DNA of 5,870 bases from Actinobacteria bacterium UBA2541 (GTDB lineage Bacteria > Actinomycetota > Actinomycetes > Nanopelagicales > Nanopelagicaceae). The translations under genes and the position numbers were made by a program. The DNA lies in assembly GCA_002340925.1 (NCBI GenBank), contig DDMR01000061.1:6790-12659 (forward strand). Direction: 5' to 3'. This document shows, one piece after another, positions 1 to 5,870 of this stretch. Within the stretch, counting starts at the first letter, position 1; each line of letters begins with the position of its first letter. The notes under the pieces are model-generated. The model had not been told where the DNA came from and searched no databases. It worked only from the letters and a program-made list of their open reading frames with translations.

Positions 1-22
1 AGCCATTTGTGCCTCTAGCCAT
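1..22 (-). CDS. atpB: Start of the next gene, probably atpB (ATP synthase Fo subunit a), truncated by window edge
   Basis: An ATG at 22-20 opens a frame reading MARGTNG before the window ends. It overlaps the atpI-like stop by one base (TAATG) and has a good Shine-Dalgarno GGAG with 7-base spacing. In actinobacteria the gene after wecA-atpI is normally atpB, the first core gene of the atp operon. Seven residues are too few to confirm the product, so the name rests on gene order only. Confidence 0.5.
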
Positions 23-495
23 TAATTATCTCCAGACTTGAAATCAGCTTCCGAGCTCGCATTTGAGCCCTTAGTTTGCGGCAAAGGCAGTTGAAAGCGC
101 AACTTCACAAAGGCCCGGATCTCGCCAACCAACCAGGCTGCCGTAATTGAGAGTGCGCTGATAGCGAAGGTTGGTCGATCTACTGTTTCGGGAGAAGTTG
201 TCTTTGTCACGACTAAGAGCAAAGCGCCCATCAAAATAACCTTTGCGAAGTAAGAGAACATCGCAAGCGCCATAGTTGCCATTGGATCTAAATTCTCAGA
301 AATCTTTGAGATTAGTAAGTGCACCGAAAAATAGAGAATCACTGTGGCGCTTGCCAACAATGAGCCCCAAAGACCAGAAGCCCCTCTAAGCAATATTCCG
401 GCAATAATTGAAATTGCTGCAACTGTTACAGCAGGAATTAGCGCACCGCGCCAAAGATTAGTTTCGTTACTTTGTTGTGGTATTTGCTGTGACAT
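22..495 (-). CDS. atpI: AtpI-like small membrane protein upstream of ATP synthase genes
   Basis: This 157-residue protein has four hydrophobic segments (about 18-38, 42-63, 72-97 and 109-128), a polar N-terminus and a polar, charged C-terminal tail (134-157). No catalytic motif is visible. The assignment rests on topology, size and position between a wecA-like gene and the probable atpB start, where actinobacteria usually carry an AtpI-like gene. AtpI proteins are linked to assembly or stability of the F1Fo c-ring or to cation supply, but sequence conservation is low and the exact role here is inferred. The ATG at 495-493 lies inside the wecA-like gene (29-base overlap) and has GGTG 7 bases upstream. 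No NTG start exists in the first codons after that overlap, which supports this start. Its TAA shares one base with the following ATG (TAATG), implying coupling to atpB. Confidence 0.75.
   Translation of the reverse strand: MSQQIPQQSNETNLWRGALIPAVTVAAISIIAGILLRGASGLWGSLLASATVILYFSVHLLISKISENLDPMATMALAMFSYFAKVILMGALLLVVTKTTSPETVDRPTFAISALSITAAWLVGEIRAFVKLRFQLPLPQTKGSNASSEADFKSGDN
30..33 (-). promoter_or_regulatory. Shine-Dalgarno site of the probable atpB gene
   Basis: GGAG on the minus strand, 7 bases before the ATG at 22, inside the last codons of the atpI-like gene. It is the strongest ribosome site in the window, fitting a highly translated ATP synthase subunit. Confidence 0.7.
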
Positions 496-1570
496 TTCTT
501 GACACCAGACTCTTTCTTATTAAGGCCAGAGAAGATAACAGAATAGTAAGACCAACAATTAGCGCTACCCAAATTGGCGCAAAGGCCGCAACTACTGTTG
601 GGAATGCAAACATTGCAGTCCATAGATAAAGAATTACAGAAGTTCGGCGATGTGAATTTCCCATAGATAAGAGCTTGTGATGCAGATGTTCTTTATCTGC
701 AGCAAATGGTGAGCGCCCTGCTCGTAATCTGCGAATAACTGCCAAGACCAGATCTAGGAGCGGAATCGCAAGGACAGTAAATGGCAGAAGCAAGGGAAGT
801 AAAACTTTGCTTGAACTCTCATTTGTAATTGCGTTTACATCTATCTGACCAGTCAAAGTTATCGCAGCAGCAGATAGTAATAATCCTAGGAACATCGCCC
901 CAGAATCCCCCATAAAGATGCGCGCTGGGTGATAGTTATGTGGCAAGAATCCAATGCAGATTCCAATGATTACTGCTGTAATCAAAGATGGAGCGCCCGC
1001 ACGATTTAGGCCATTTACTACAGCCAGCAAGTAAGCGAAGCCGAAGAATGACATCGCACAGATTGCAACAATTCCAGTGGCAAGGCCATCTAAGCCGTCA
1101 ACAAAATTTATGGCATTAATTACGACCATAACAAACAAGATAGTTAATATCTGGCCAATACTTGGAGGCAGAATATAAATTCCATTTATCGGAAGCCAGA
1201 GGATTTGGACACCGTGCAGAAGCAAGATTCCGCCTGCGACAGCTTGCCCAGCGAATTTAGTGATTGAATCTAAATCGTATAAATCATCTAAAGCGCCCAA
1301 AATCATTATGAAAGTTCCTGCTAGGAAAATTCCGGTGGCTTCACGACCAAAGGATTTAGCGACAAGTGGCAAATGGCTTACAACCAAGAAGGTAATGGAC
1401 ATTGAAACCCACATTCCAATTCCGCCCCAACGCGGCGTTACTTTGGTATGTGTGTCCCGAGATCTAACATGAATAAATGCACCAGCCTTAAGGGCTAGCG
1501 TCTTTATATATGGTGTAACCAAATAACAAATTGCTGAAGCGAAAGCTATGGTCAGAAGAAATTCGCGCAC
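467..1570 (-). CDS. wecA: Polyprenyl-phosphate GlcNAc-1-phosphate transferase, WecA/Rfe type (MraY superfamily)
   Basis: This 367-residue integral membrane protein has about eleven predicted membrane segments. The superfamily transfers a sugar-1-phosphate from a UDP-sugar to undecaprenyl or decaprenyl phosphate on the cytoplasmic face, starting lipid-linked glycan synthesis. Motifs seen: RWGGIGMW (47-54); Asp-rich DDLYDLD (95-101); NAINFVDGLDGLA (152-164); PARIFMGDSGAMFLG (215-229) with a key Asp at 222; and the HxHH signature DKEHLHHKLL (292-301). The HxHH form and the genomic position before atpI match the actinobacterial Rfe/WecA protein (Rv1302-like) rather than MraY of the dcw cluster. 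In mycobacteria this enzyme builds the arabinogalactan linker; the glycan made here cannot be told from the sequence. Start is GTG at 1570-1568 with only a weak AGAAG upstream. The last nine codons overlap atpI and encode a Thr-rich tail. Confidence 0.9.
   Translation of the reverse strand: MREFLLTIAFASAICYLVTPYIKTLALKAGAFIHVRSRDTHTKVTPRWGGIGMWVSMSITFLVVSHLPLVAKSFGREATGIFLAGTFIMILGALDDLYDLDSITKFAGQAVAGGILLLHGVQILWLPINGIYILPPSIGQILTILFVMVVINAINFVDGLDGLATGIVAICAMSFFGFAYLLAVVNGLNRAGAPSLITAVIIGICIGFLPHNYHPARIFMGDSGAMFLGLLLSAAAITLTGQIDVNAITNESSSKVLLPLLLPFTVLAIPLLDLVLAVIRRLRAGRSPFAADKEHLHHKLLSMGNSHRRTSVILYLWTAMFAFPTVVAAFAPIWVALIVGLTILLSSLALIRKSLVSRNVTANTTTK
503..506 (-). promoter_or_regulatory. Probable Shine-Dalgarno site of the atpI-like gene
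   Basis: GGTG on the minus strand, 7 bases before the ATG at 495, within the 3' end of the wecA-like coding region. It supports the start that overlaps the upstream gene, though the match to the anti-Shine-Dalgarno sequence is only moderate. Confidence 0.45.
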
Positions 1571-1583
1571 GTTTGATTAACTT

Positions 1584-2861
1584 CTATCTGGCGTAGATTG
1601 GGAATTTAGCAGTCAAAGCATTTACTTCGCTTCGAATTGCCTTTGCCTTATTCTCATCGCCACCATCTTTTATTGCACGGGCAATAAAGGAAGCAATCTG
1701 TGACATCTCTGGAACACCCATTCCTTGAGTTGTTGTAGCAGCCGTTCCGACTCGGATACCACTTGTAACTGCTGGAGTCTCAGGGTCATAAGGAATTGAA
1801 TTCTTATTTAGAACAATTCCAGATGCGCCACAACGCTCATCAGCAACCTTGCCATTTACGCCAGTTGATCTGATGTCGATCAATGCAAGGTGAGTTTGAG
1901 TTCCACCAGAAACTGCACGCATGCCCTCTTTTTCAAGATCTGCTGCAAGTGCCTTAGCGTTAACAATTACATTCTTTGCATACGCCTGATACTCAGGTGT
2001 TGCGCACTCTTTAAGTGCAACAGCTTTACCAGCCACCGCGCTCATGATTGGGCCACCTTGCATGCCTGGGAATACCGCTTTATCAATAGCAGCTGCATGT
2101 TCAGCCTTCGAAAGAATCATTCCGCCGCGTGGTCCACGCAATACTTTATGAGTTGTAAAGGAGACAACATCCGCATATGGCACTGGTGATGGAATTGCTT
2201 TTCCGGCAACGAGTCCGATGAAGTGTGCGGCATCAACCCACATGATTGCGCCAACTTCGTCGCAAATCTTTCGCACGGTCTCAAAGTCAATCAGGCTTGG
2301 GTATGCAGTAGCACCCACGCAAATCATCTTTGGTTTATTTGCGATTGCGTTATCGCGAAGCTCGTCGTAATCGATAAGTTCATCTTCTTGGCGAACGCCG
2401 TATGAGAAAATATTGAACCACTTGCCAGAGAAGTTCACTTTTGATCCATGAGTTAAGTGGCCACCATGAGGAAGTGACATTGCAAGAACGCTATCTCCTG
2501 GCTTGGTAAATGCTTGATAAACCGCAACATTCGCACTTGCACCTGAATGTGGTTGCAGGTTTGCATGTTCGGCTCCGAATAGAGCCTTTGCGCGTTCGAT
2601 TCCAATTACTTCTACCTTATCTACCTCTTCACAGCCACCGTAATAGCGCTTACCTGGATAACCTTCGGCATATTTATTCGACAGCGTTGATCCCATAGTG
2701 GCTAATACAGCTGGTGATGTGAAATTCTCACTTGCAATTAATTGCAAATTCTTCTGCTGACGAACTAGCTCGCTCATGAGAACTGCGGCAATATCTGGAT
2801 CTTGCGCCTGCAGGGCGTTGAAATCTGGGCCGTAGAAGGCTTCACTATCCTTTTGAGTCAT
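1584..2861 (-). CDS. glyA: Serine hydroxymethyltransferase
   Basis: The 425-residue protein has normal family length. It is a cytoplasmic PLP enzyme that interconverts serine plus tetrahydrofolate and glycine plus 5,10-methylene-tetrahydrofolate, the main one-carbon source for purines, thymidylate and methionine. Motifs: LQLIASENFTSPAV (39-52); NKYAEGYPGKRYYGG (62-76); HSGASAN (105-111); GGHLTHG (133-139); the PLP-contacting VDAAHFIGLVAG (209-220); the PLP Schiff-base lysine K239 in SFTTHKVLRGPRGG (234-247); and substrate-carboxylate arginine R370 in SGIRVGTAATTTQG (367-380). Small deviations from the E. coli form (DAAHFIG, TTQG) look like lineage variants because all catalytic positions are kept. 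The ATG at 2861-2859 is preceded by AAGG with 7-base spacing. It starts 9 bases after the sua5-like stop and ends 13 bases before the wecA-like start, so it is almost certainly co-transcribed. Confidence 0.97.
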   Translation of the reverse strand: MTQKDSEAFYGPDFNALQAQDPDIAAVLMSELVRQQKNLQLIASENFTSPAVLATMGSTLSNKYAEGYPGKRYYGGCEEVDKVEVIGIERAKALFGAEHANLQPHSGASANVAVYQAFTKPGDSVLAMSLPHGGHLTHGSKVNFSGKWFNIFSYGVRQEDELIDYDELRDNAIANKPKMICVGATAYPSLIDFETVRKICDEVGAIMWVDAAHFIGLVAGKAIPSPVPYADVVSFTTHKVLRGPRGGMILSKAEHAAAIDKAVFPGMQGGPIMSAVAGKAVALKECATPEYQAYAKNVIVNAKALAADLEKEGMRAVSGGTQTHLALIDIRSTGVNGKVADERCGASGIVLNKNSIPYDPETPAVTSGIRVGTAATTTQGMGVPEMSQIASFIARAIKDGGDENKAKAIRSEVNALTAKFPIYAR

Positions 2862-2868
2862 GGATGAA

Positions 2869-2872
2869 CCTT
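2869..2872 (-). promoter_or_regulatory. Shine-Dalgarno site of glyA
   Basis: AAGG on the minus strand, 7 bases before the glyA ATG at 2861. It overlaps the TAA stop of the sua5-like gene (TAAGG), so termination of the upstream gene happens on top of the glyA ribosome site. Confidence 0.6.
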
Positions 2873-3464
2873 ATTCCTTGGCAAGTTCAATTGCCGAGTC
2901 GACTTTCCTTAAATCCTCCAATGTGATTGCACCAACACGGGAAAGTAGCAATTTTTCGCCAGATTGCACTATGACGGTCGATAGCGGACCGCTTTCTAGC
3001 TCGCCGATGTCGAGGATTTCAAGATGGTGTGGGTTCGCCGCAGTTCGAACCGGAGCTTCGCCGGCAAGCGTCGCCGATGCAATTGCCAATGGACCAGTGG
3101 CGTTTAGCACTTCAAGAGTTTCGTTTTGATTTGGCATTCGCACCGCGAAATTTTTTAAGTGGCCGCCATCGCCAAGATCCCAACTTAAAGATTGATTCTG
3201 TGGCAAATTAAAAGTTAATAACCCGGGCCAGAATTCTTCCGCCAACTTACTTACATTGGCCGTCAATCCCTGAGCCAAACCACTTAAGGTTCGAGCCTTC
3301 CCAATTAAAACTTGAGCTGCAACACCTTTTGGATCATTTCGTAATTGATGGAGCCGATTTACTGCTGCAAACCCAAAGGCATCACAAGCATAAACATAAC
3401 TATGTTCAAGCGGCAGAATAACAACTTCCCCGCGTTGGATTCCAGCTACAACTTTTTCAATCAC
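2871..3464 (-). CDS. Divergent Sua5/TsaC (YrdC-domain) protein, catalytic motifs degenerate
   Basis: The 197-residue protein has the YrdC/Sua5 fold signature in the expected order. Canonical members make threonylcarbamoyl-AMP from threonine, bicarbonate and ATP for tRNA t6A37. Retained blocks are EEFWPGLLTF (76-85), WDLGD (95-99, typical of actinobacterial Sua5), AVRMP (107-111), GPLAIASATLAG (124-135), STVI (162-165) and SRVGAI (175-180). Altered blocks are the N-terminal PT(D/E)xxYG motif, here PLEHSYV (18-24); the KxR motif, here RND (42-44); and the SxN motif, here SAT (130-132). Three of the four residues of the KxR/SxN tetrad are therefore changed. The frame is open throughout and conserved blocks flank each change, so this is not a frameshift. 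The start is GTG, overlapping the hflX stop (GTGA), with a GAGAA ribosome site 6 bases upstream. Position next to glyA-wecA-atpI marks it as the locus-typical sua5. Family membership is confident, but synthase activity is doubtful. Confidence 0.82.
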   Translation of the reverse strand: MIEKVVAGIQRGEVVILPLEHSYVYACDAFGFAAVNRLHQLRNDPKGVAAQVLIGKARTLSGLAQGLTANVSKLAEEFWPGLLTFNLPQNQSLSWDLGDGGHLKNFAVRMPNQNETLEVLNATGPLAIASATLAGEAPVRTAANPHHLEILDIGELESGPLSTVIVQSGEKLLLSRVGAITLEDLRKVDSAIELAKE

Positions 3465-3484
3465 TTTAAGTTCTCAATCACTTT
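3457..3484 (-). repeat. Short tandem-like direct repeat at the hflX/sua5 junction
   Basis: The 11-base word AAAGTGATTGA (minus strand) occurs twice, at 3484-3474 and 3467-3457, a period of 17 bases. The second copy contains the sua5-like GTG start and the hflX TGA stop; the first copy encodes part of the hflX C-terminus (KVIE). The GTGs of the two copies are in different frames. It may be chance or the trace of a small duplication. Confidence 0.6.
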
Positions 3485-4903
3485 GGCAAGTGAACCATCC
3501 ACCAGAGCATGTATCGATGTGCCTTGCGGTAAATACTCTTCAGAGAAGATTTCACCACGTTCGTGAATTGCCGAGACTAAATCGCCCCTAGTAAATGGAA
3601 TCACGGTATTAATCTCCACTTTTGGTCTTGGTAGTGCGCTCTCGATTGCCGCAACCAAGGTATCAATTCCAAATCCGGTGCGAGCCGAAAATGCAAAACT
3701 ATTTGGTTCTTCGCGCAGTAACTGCATAAGTTTTTCAGGAGGTGCAATATCCGCTTTATTGATCGCAATTATCTCGGCAATCTCACCACCACCAATTTCA
3801 GTTATTACTTCGCGCACTGCCCGGATCTGTTCTTGCGGATCTGGATGCGAGCCGTCCACAACGTGCACAATTAAATCGGCCCCAGAAACCTCTTCTAGCG
3901 TTGATTTAAATGCTTCAATTAATTGATGCGGCAGATGGCGAACAAATCCCACAGTGTCAGACAAGGTATAGATCCGGCCATCTGAAGATGTTGTTTTGCG
4001 AACGGTTGGATCCAGGGTTGCGAAGAGCGCATTTTCAACTAAAACACCGGCATCAGTTAATCTGTTCATAAGAGATGATTTGCCTGCATTCGTATAGCCA
4101 GCAATTGCTACCGATGGAATATTGTGGCGACGGCGCTCTTGGCGCTTAGTATCTCGAGCAGTTTTCATCTCTTTAATTTCACGACGAAGCTTCGCCATCT
4201 TGTCATTGATTCGACGACGATCTGTTTCAATCTTAGTTTCACCGGGGCCACGACCGCCGATTCCGCTAGCACCACCAGATTGTCTCGATAGTGAATCACC
4301 CCAACCGCGAAGTCTTGGAAGAAGATATGTCATCTGCGCTAATTCAACTTGGGCTTTACCTTCTCGGCTCTTTGCATGTTGGGCGAAGATATCTAAAATC
4401 AGAGCAGTCCGATCTACAACTTTTACTTTGACCTTGCTTTCAAGATTACGAAGTTGGGCTGGTGAAAGTTCACCATCACATACAACAGTGTCGGCGCCAG
4501 TATTTACAACTGACTGACGAAGTTCCATAACTTTTCCAGAACCAATAAATGTTGCAGGATCTGCTTTATCTCGCCGTTGAATTAAGCCATCTAAAACTTC
4601 CGATCCAGCTGTTTCAGCTAAGGCGGCTAATTCCTTTAATGAATTTTCGGCATCTTGGGCAGTTCCTTCGGTCCAGACTCCTACCAAAACAACTTTCTCT
4701 AACCGAAGCTGGCGATACTCGGCATCTGAAATATCCTGTAGTTCAGTTGATAATCCCGATACTCGACGAAGTGCTTGGCGATCTTGTAAATCAGCCTGGT
4801 TACTCTCCCAATCATCAACTTTATTCTCGGCAGCATCAAACTCGGCTGCTACCTTGGCTGATTCAGCCAACAAGTCATCGATATTTAACTTCTCATTGCT
4901 CAC
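3461..4903 (-). CDS. hflX: Ribosome-associated GTPase HflX
   Basis: The 480-residue protein is a TRAFAC-class GTPase that binds the 50S subunit and splits stalled or hibernating ribosomes. Order of parts: an acidic, low-conservation N-terminal extension (1-66); the HflX N-terminal domain (about 69-200, with FIGSGKVMEL 119-128, VVCDGELSPAQLRNLE 140-155 and VVDRTALILDIF 162-173); a Gly-rich linker GGASGIGGRGPGE (210-222); a charged helical segment rich in Lys and Arg (225-259); and the G domain. G1 is GYTNAGKS (269-276), switch I lies near FATLDPT (294-300), G3 is DTVGF (316-320), G4 is NKAD (382-385) and G5 is SAR (406-408). The C-terminal domain ends with the usual beta-rich module. All nucleotide-binding motifs are intact. 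The start is GTG, overlapping the dapF TGA (GTGA); no strong Shine-Dalgarno is seen, which fits coupling. The extension length resembles other actinobacterial HflX proteins. Confidence 0.97.
   Translation of the reverse strand: MSNEKLNIDDLLAESAKVAAEFDAAENKVDDWESNQADLQDRQALRRVSGLSTELQDISDAEYRQLRLEKVVLVGVWTEGTAQDAENSLKELAALAETAGSEVLDGLIQRRDKADPATFIGSGKVMELRQSVVNTGADTVVCDGELSPAQLRNLESKVKVKVVDRTALILDIFAQHAKSREGKAQVELAQMTYLLPRLRGWGDSLSRQSGGASGIGGRGPGETKIETDRRRINDKMAKLRREIKEMKTARDTKRQERRRHNIPSVAIAGYTNAGKSSLMNRLTDAGVLVENALFATLDPTVRKTTSSDGRIYTLSDTVGFVRHLPHQLIEAFKSTLEEVSGADLIVHVVDGSHPDPQEQIRAVREVITEIGGGEIAEIIAINKADIAPPEKLMQLLREEPNSFAFSARTGFGIDTLVAAIESALPRPKVEINTVIPFTRGDLVSAIHERGEIFSEEYLPQGTSIHALVDGSLAKVIENLK
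3471..3475 (-). promoter_or_regulatory. Probable Shine-Dalgarno site of the sua5-like gene
   Basis: GAGAA on the minus strand, 6 bases before the GTG at 3464, inside the last codons of hflX. Together with the GTGA stop/start overlap it supports this GTG as the true start. Confidence 0.45.
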
Positions 4904-5691
4904 AGATATTTACTCAAATCATAATCTTCAATTAACACTGCTGGACCAGTAAGAATCGCATTGCTATGTGAATCAATTTCAACACTTAAGCGACCGCCTG
5001 GTGGATTAATAATCCAATTTGCGGGAAGTCCTTTTCCTTTTTTAAGTGAAGCAGCAAGTGCGACCGCACAGGTTCCGGTTCCGCAAGATTTTGTCTCACC
5101 AACCCCACGTTCGTGAACGCGCATTTTCAATTCACCATCAGGTAAGAACTGAACAAATTCCACATTTACACCATCTGGGTATTCATCTGCCGGCTCAACT
5201 ATCGGAGCAGTTAATAAGTCTCCAACTTGATTGATGTCATCGACAAACACAACTGCATGTGGATTTCCCATATCGATGTTGTAACCAGACCAAGTGTGGT
5301 CATTTGCAGTTGCAGAAATTTCACCAAAGACTTCACGGATCTGTCCCATATTTACAGTTATGTCGCCAGTTTCTGGAACTGATAAATACTTCATGCCGTC
5401 GCGAGTATTGATAGGAAAAATTCCGGGTGCCTGGTGGCCTTTCGCCGTTAAATACTTTGCCATCACGCGAATACCGTTGCCGCACATTTCGGCAATCGAA
5501 CCATCGCTATTGCGGTAATCCATAAACCATTTACCGCTATCTTTTCCGATTCGAATAAAACCGTCGCAGCCGATTCCAGTTTTTCGATTACAGATTGCCT
5601 GGACTTGTTCGGCCGAGATTTCAACTCTATTCTCTGGATCAAAGATCAGCACAAAGTCGTTCTCGGTTCCGTGCCCGTAAGTTCCAATCAT
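4900..5691 (-). CDS. dapF: Diaminopimelate epimerase DapF
   Basis: The 263-residue protein matches the usual family length of about 270-290. DapF is a cofactor-independent epimerase converting LL- to meso-diaminopimelate, the precursor of lysine and of the peptidoglycan cross-linking residue. Both catalytic cysteines are visible: C70 in the motif AEMCGNG (67-73) and C203 in GETKSCGTGTC (198-208). Two homologous halves are expected, each giving one cysteine. The N-terminal GHGTENDFV (6-14) is the substrate-pocket motif in its actinobacterial form. NSDGS (61-65), GNPHAVVFV (142-150) and HERGVGET (193-200) are other conserved blocks. The ATG at 5691-5689 overlaps the miaA stop; only a weak, distant AGG lies upstream, so re-initiation after miaA is likely. 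Its own TGA overlaps the hflX GTG. No anomalies were seen, and the enzyme should be active. Confidence 0.97.
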   Translation of the reverse strand: MIGTYGHGTENDFVLIFDPENRVEISAEQVQAICNRKTGIGCDGFIRIGKDSGKWFMDYRNSDGSIAEMCGNGIRVMAKYLTAKGHQAPGIFPINTRDGMKYLSVPETGDITVNMGQIREVFGEISATANDHTWSGYNIDMGNPHAVVFVDDINQVGDLLTAPIVEPADEYPDGVNVEFVQFLPDGELKMRVHERGVGETKSCGTGTCAVALAASLKKGKGLPANWIINPPGGRLSVEIDSHSNAILTGPAVLIEDYDLSKYL

Positions 5692-5870
5692 GATTTGAGA
5701 ATAGCCTGTAGAACTGAATCCGTGCGCTCTGAAAGATTTGATTTCGCACTAAGCCAGGTAATCCGGAGATCTTTACTGAACCAGGTTTCCTGACGTCGGG
5801 CATATTGCCGGGTGGCTCGGGCGGTATCTTCGCGGGCAAAAGCATCGTCAAACTCGCCGTGTTTCATTCT
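5688..5870 (-). CDS. miaA: tRNA dimethylallyltransferase MiaA, C-terminal end (5' part outside window)
   Basis: Only the last 60 codons are in the window; the gene continues beyond base 5870. MiaA transfers a dimethylallyl group from DMAPP to N6 of adenosine 37 in tRNAs that read UNN codons (i6A37), in the cytoplasm. The visible part carries the characteristic MiaA C-terminal block: TARATRQYARRQETWF followed by a short stretch and ITWL (about residues 16-40 of the fragment). This matches the conserved Arg-rich Y-A-R/K-R-Q-x-T-W-F tRNA-contacting region of the family. The ATP-binding P-loop lies in the missing part. I read this frame from the sequence because its start is outside the window. 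The TGA stop overlaps the dapF ATG by four bases (ATGA), so the two are probably translationally coupled. The miaA-dapF order is common in actinobacteria. Family assignment is secure despite the short fragment. Confidence 0.92.
   Translation of the reverse strand, partial: RMKHGEFDDAFAREDTARATRQYARRQETWFSKDLRITWLSAKSNLSERTDSVLQAILKS

Noticed and set aside
467..1570. MraY (phospho-MurNAc-pentapeptide transferase) as the identity
   Set aside because: The HxHH-type motif EHLHHK, RIFMGDSGAMFLG and the location before atpI fit the WecA/Rfe branch; there are no dcw genes nearby.
1890..2189. 99-codon plus-strand open frame
   Set aside because: Antisense to conserved glyA catalytic regions, with a Cys/His-rich composition of the kind seen in reverse-strand shadows.
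1720..2250. Unusual SHMT residues (DAAHFIG, TTQG) as signs of a non-functional or repurposed enzyme
   Set aside because: The PLP lysine, the PLP-contacting Asp and His and the carboxylate-binding Arg are all present, so these are more likely clade variants.
2862..2870. A glycine or other riboswitch controlling glyA
   Set aside because: Only 9 bases separate glyA from the upstream gene, leaving no leader; nothing resembling an aptamer was noticed.
2860..3129. 89-codon plus-strand open frame starting at the glyA/sua5 boundary
   Set aside because: Antisense to the sua5-like gene, which has recognisable family motifs; no independent support.
3300..3460. A frameshift or sequencing error explaining the lost Sua5 catalytic motifs
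   Set aside because: I re-translated the bases around residues 18-55. The frame is continuous, other frames do not restore KxR or PTDTVYG, and conserved blocks lie downstream in the same frame.
4122..4517. 131-codon open frame on the plus strand, the longest on that strand
   Set aside because: It lies antisense to the conserved HflX domains; its translation is Arg/Ser-rich with no recognisable family, and no ribosome site was recognised. It is a shadow of hflX codon use.
5639..5851. 70-codon minus-strand open frame across miaA and dapF
   Set aside because: Out of frame with both; the miaA frame in the same bases gives the textbook MiaA C-terminus and the dapF frame gives GHGTENDFV.

Overview
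The window holds eight genes, all on the minus strand and packed end to end. No gap between genes exceeds 13 bases and most neighbours overlap, so the window looks like the middle of one long transcription unit read from right (5870) to left (1). In transcription order the genes are: miaA (3' end only), dapF, hflX, a divergent sua5/tsaC-family gene, glyA, a wecA/rfe-type polyprenyl-phosphate sugar-1-phosphate transferase gene, an atpI-like small membrane protein gene, and the first codons of what is probably atpB (ATP synthase subunit a). I see no promoter, terminator, RNA gene, mobile element, CRISPR array or horizontally acquired block.

The organism is most likely an actinobacterium. The order sua5-glyA-wecA-atpI-atpB and the order miaA-dapF-hflX are both familiar from Streptomyces and Mycobacterium, and the DapF N-terminus (GHGTENDFV) and the WDLGD block of the Sua5-like protein have actinobacterial character. 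The low GC content (about 45% by eye), GTG starts and extreme gene packing suggest a streamlined aquatic lineage such as the freshwater acI group (Nanopelagicales). That placement is inference.

Region by region: 5688-5870 miaA end; 4900-5691 dapF; 3461-4903 hflX; 2871-3464 sua5-like; 1584-2861 glyA; 467-1570 wecA-like; 22-495 atpI-like; 1-22 start of probable atpB. The junctions miaA/dapF, dapF/hflX and hflX/sua5 are all 4-base start/stop overlaps (ATGA, GTGA, GTGA), which favours translational coupling.

Functionally the unit mixes translation and tRNA position-37 modification (MiaA, Sua5 family, HflX), lysine/peptidoglycan precursor synthesis (DapF), one-carbon metabolism (GlyA), cell-envelope glycan initiation (WecA-like) and the ATP synthase operon. 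Two points deserve attention. Two clusters that are separate in the model actinobacteria I can recall are joined here at the hflX/sua5 boundary. The Sua5-family protein at that boundary has also lost most of the residues that define a threonylcarbamoyl-AMP synthase, although its reading frame is intact.
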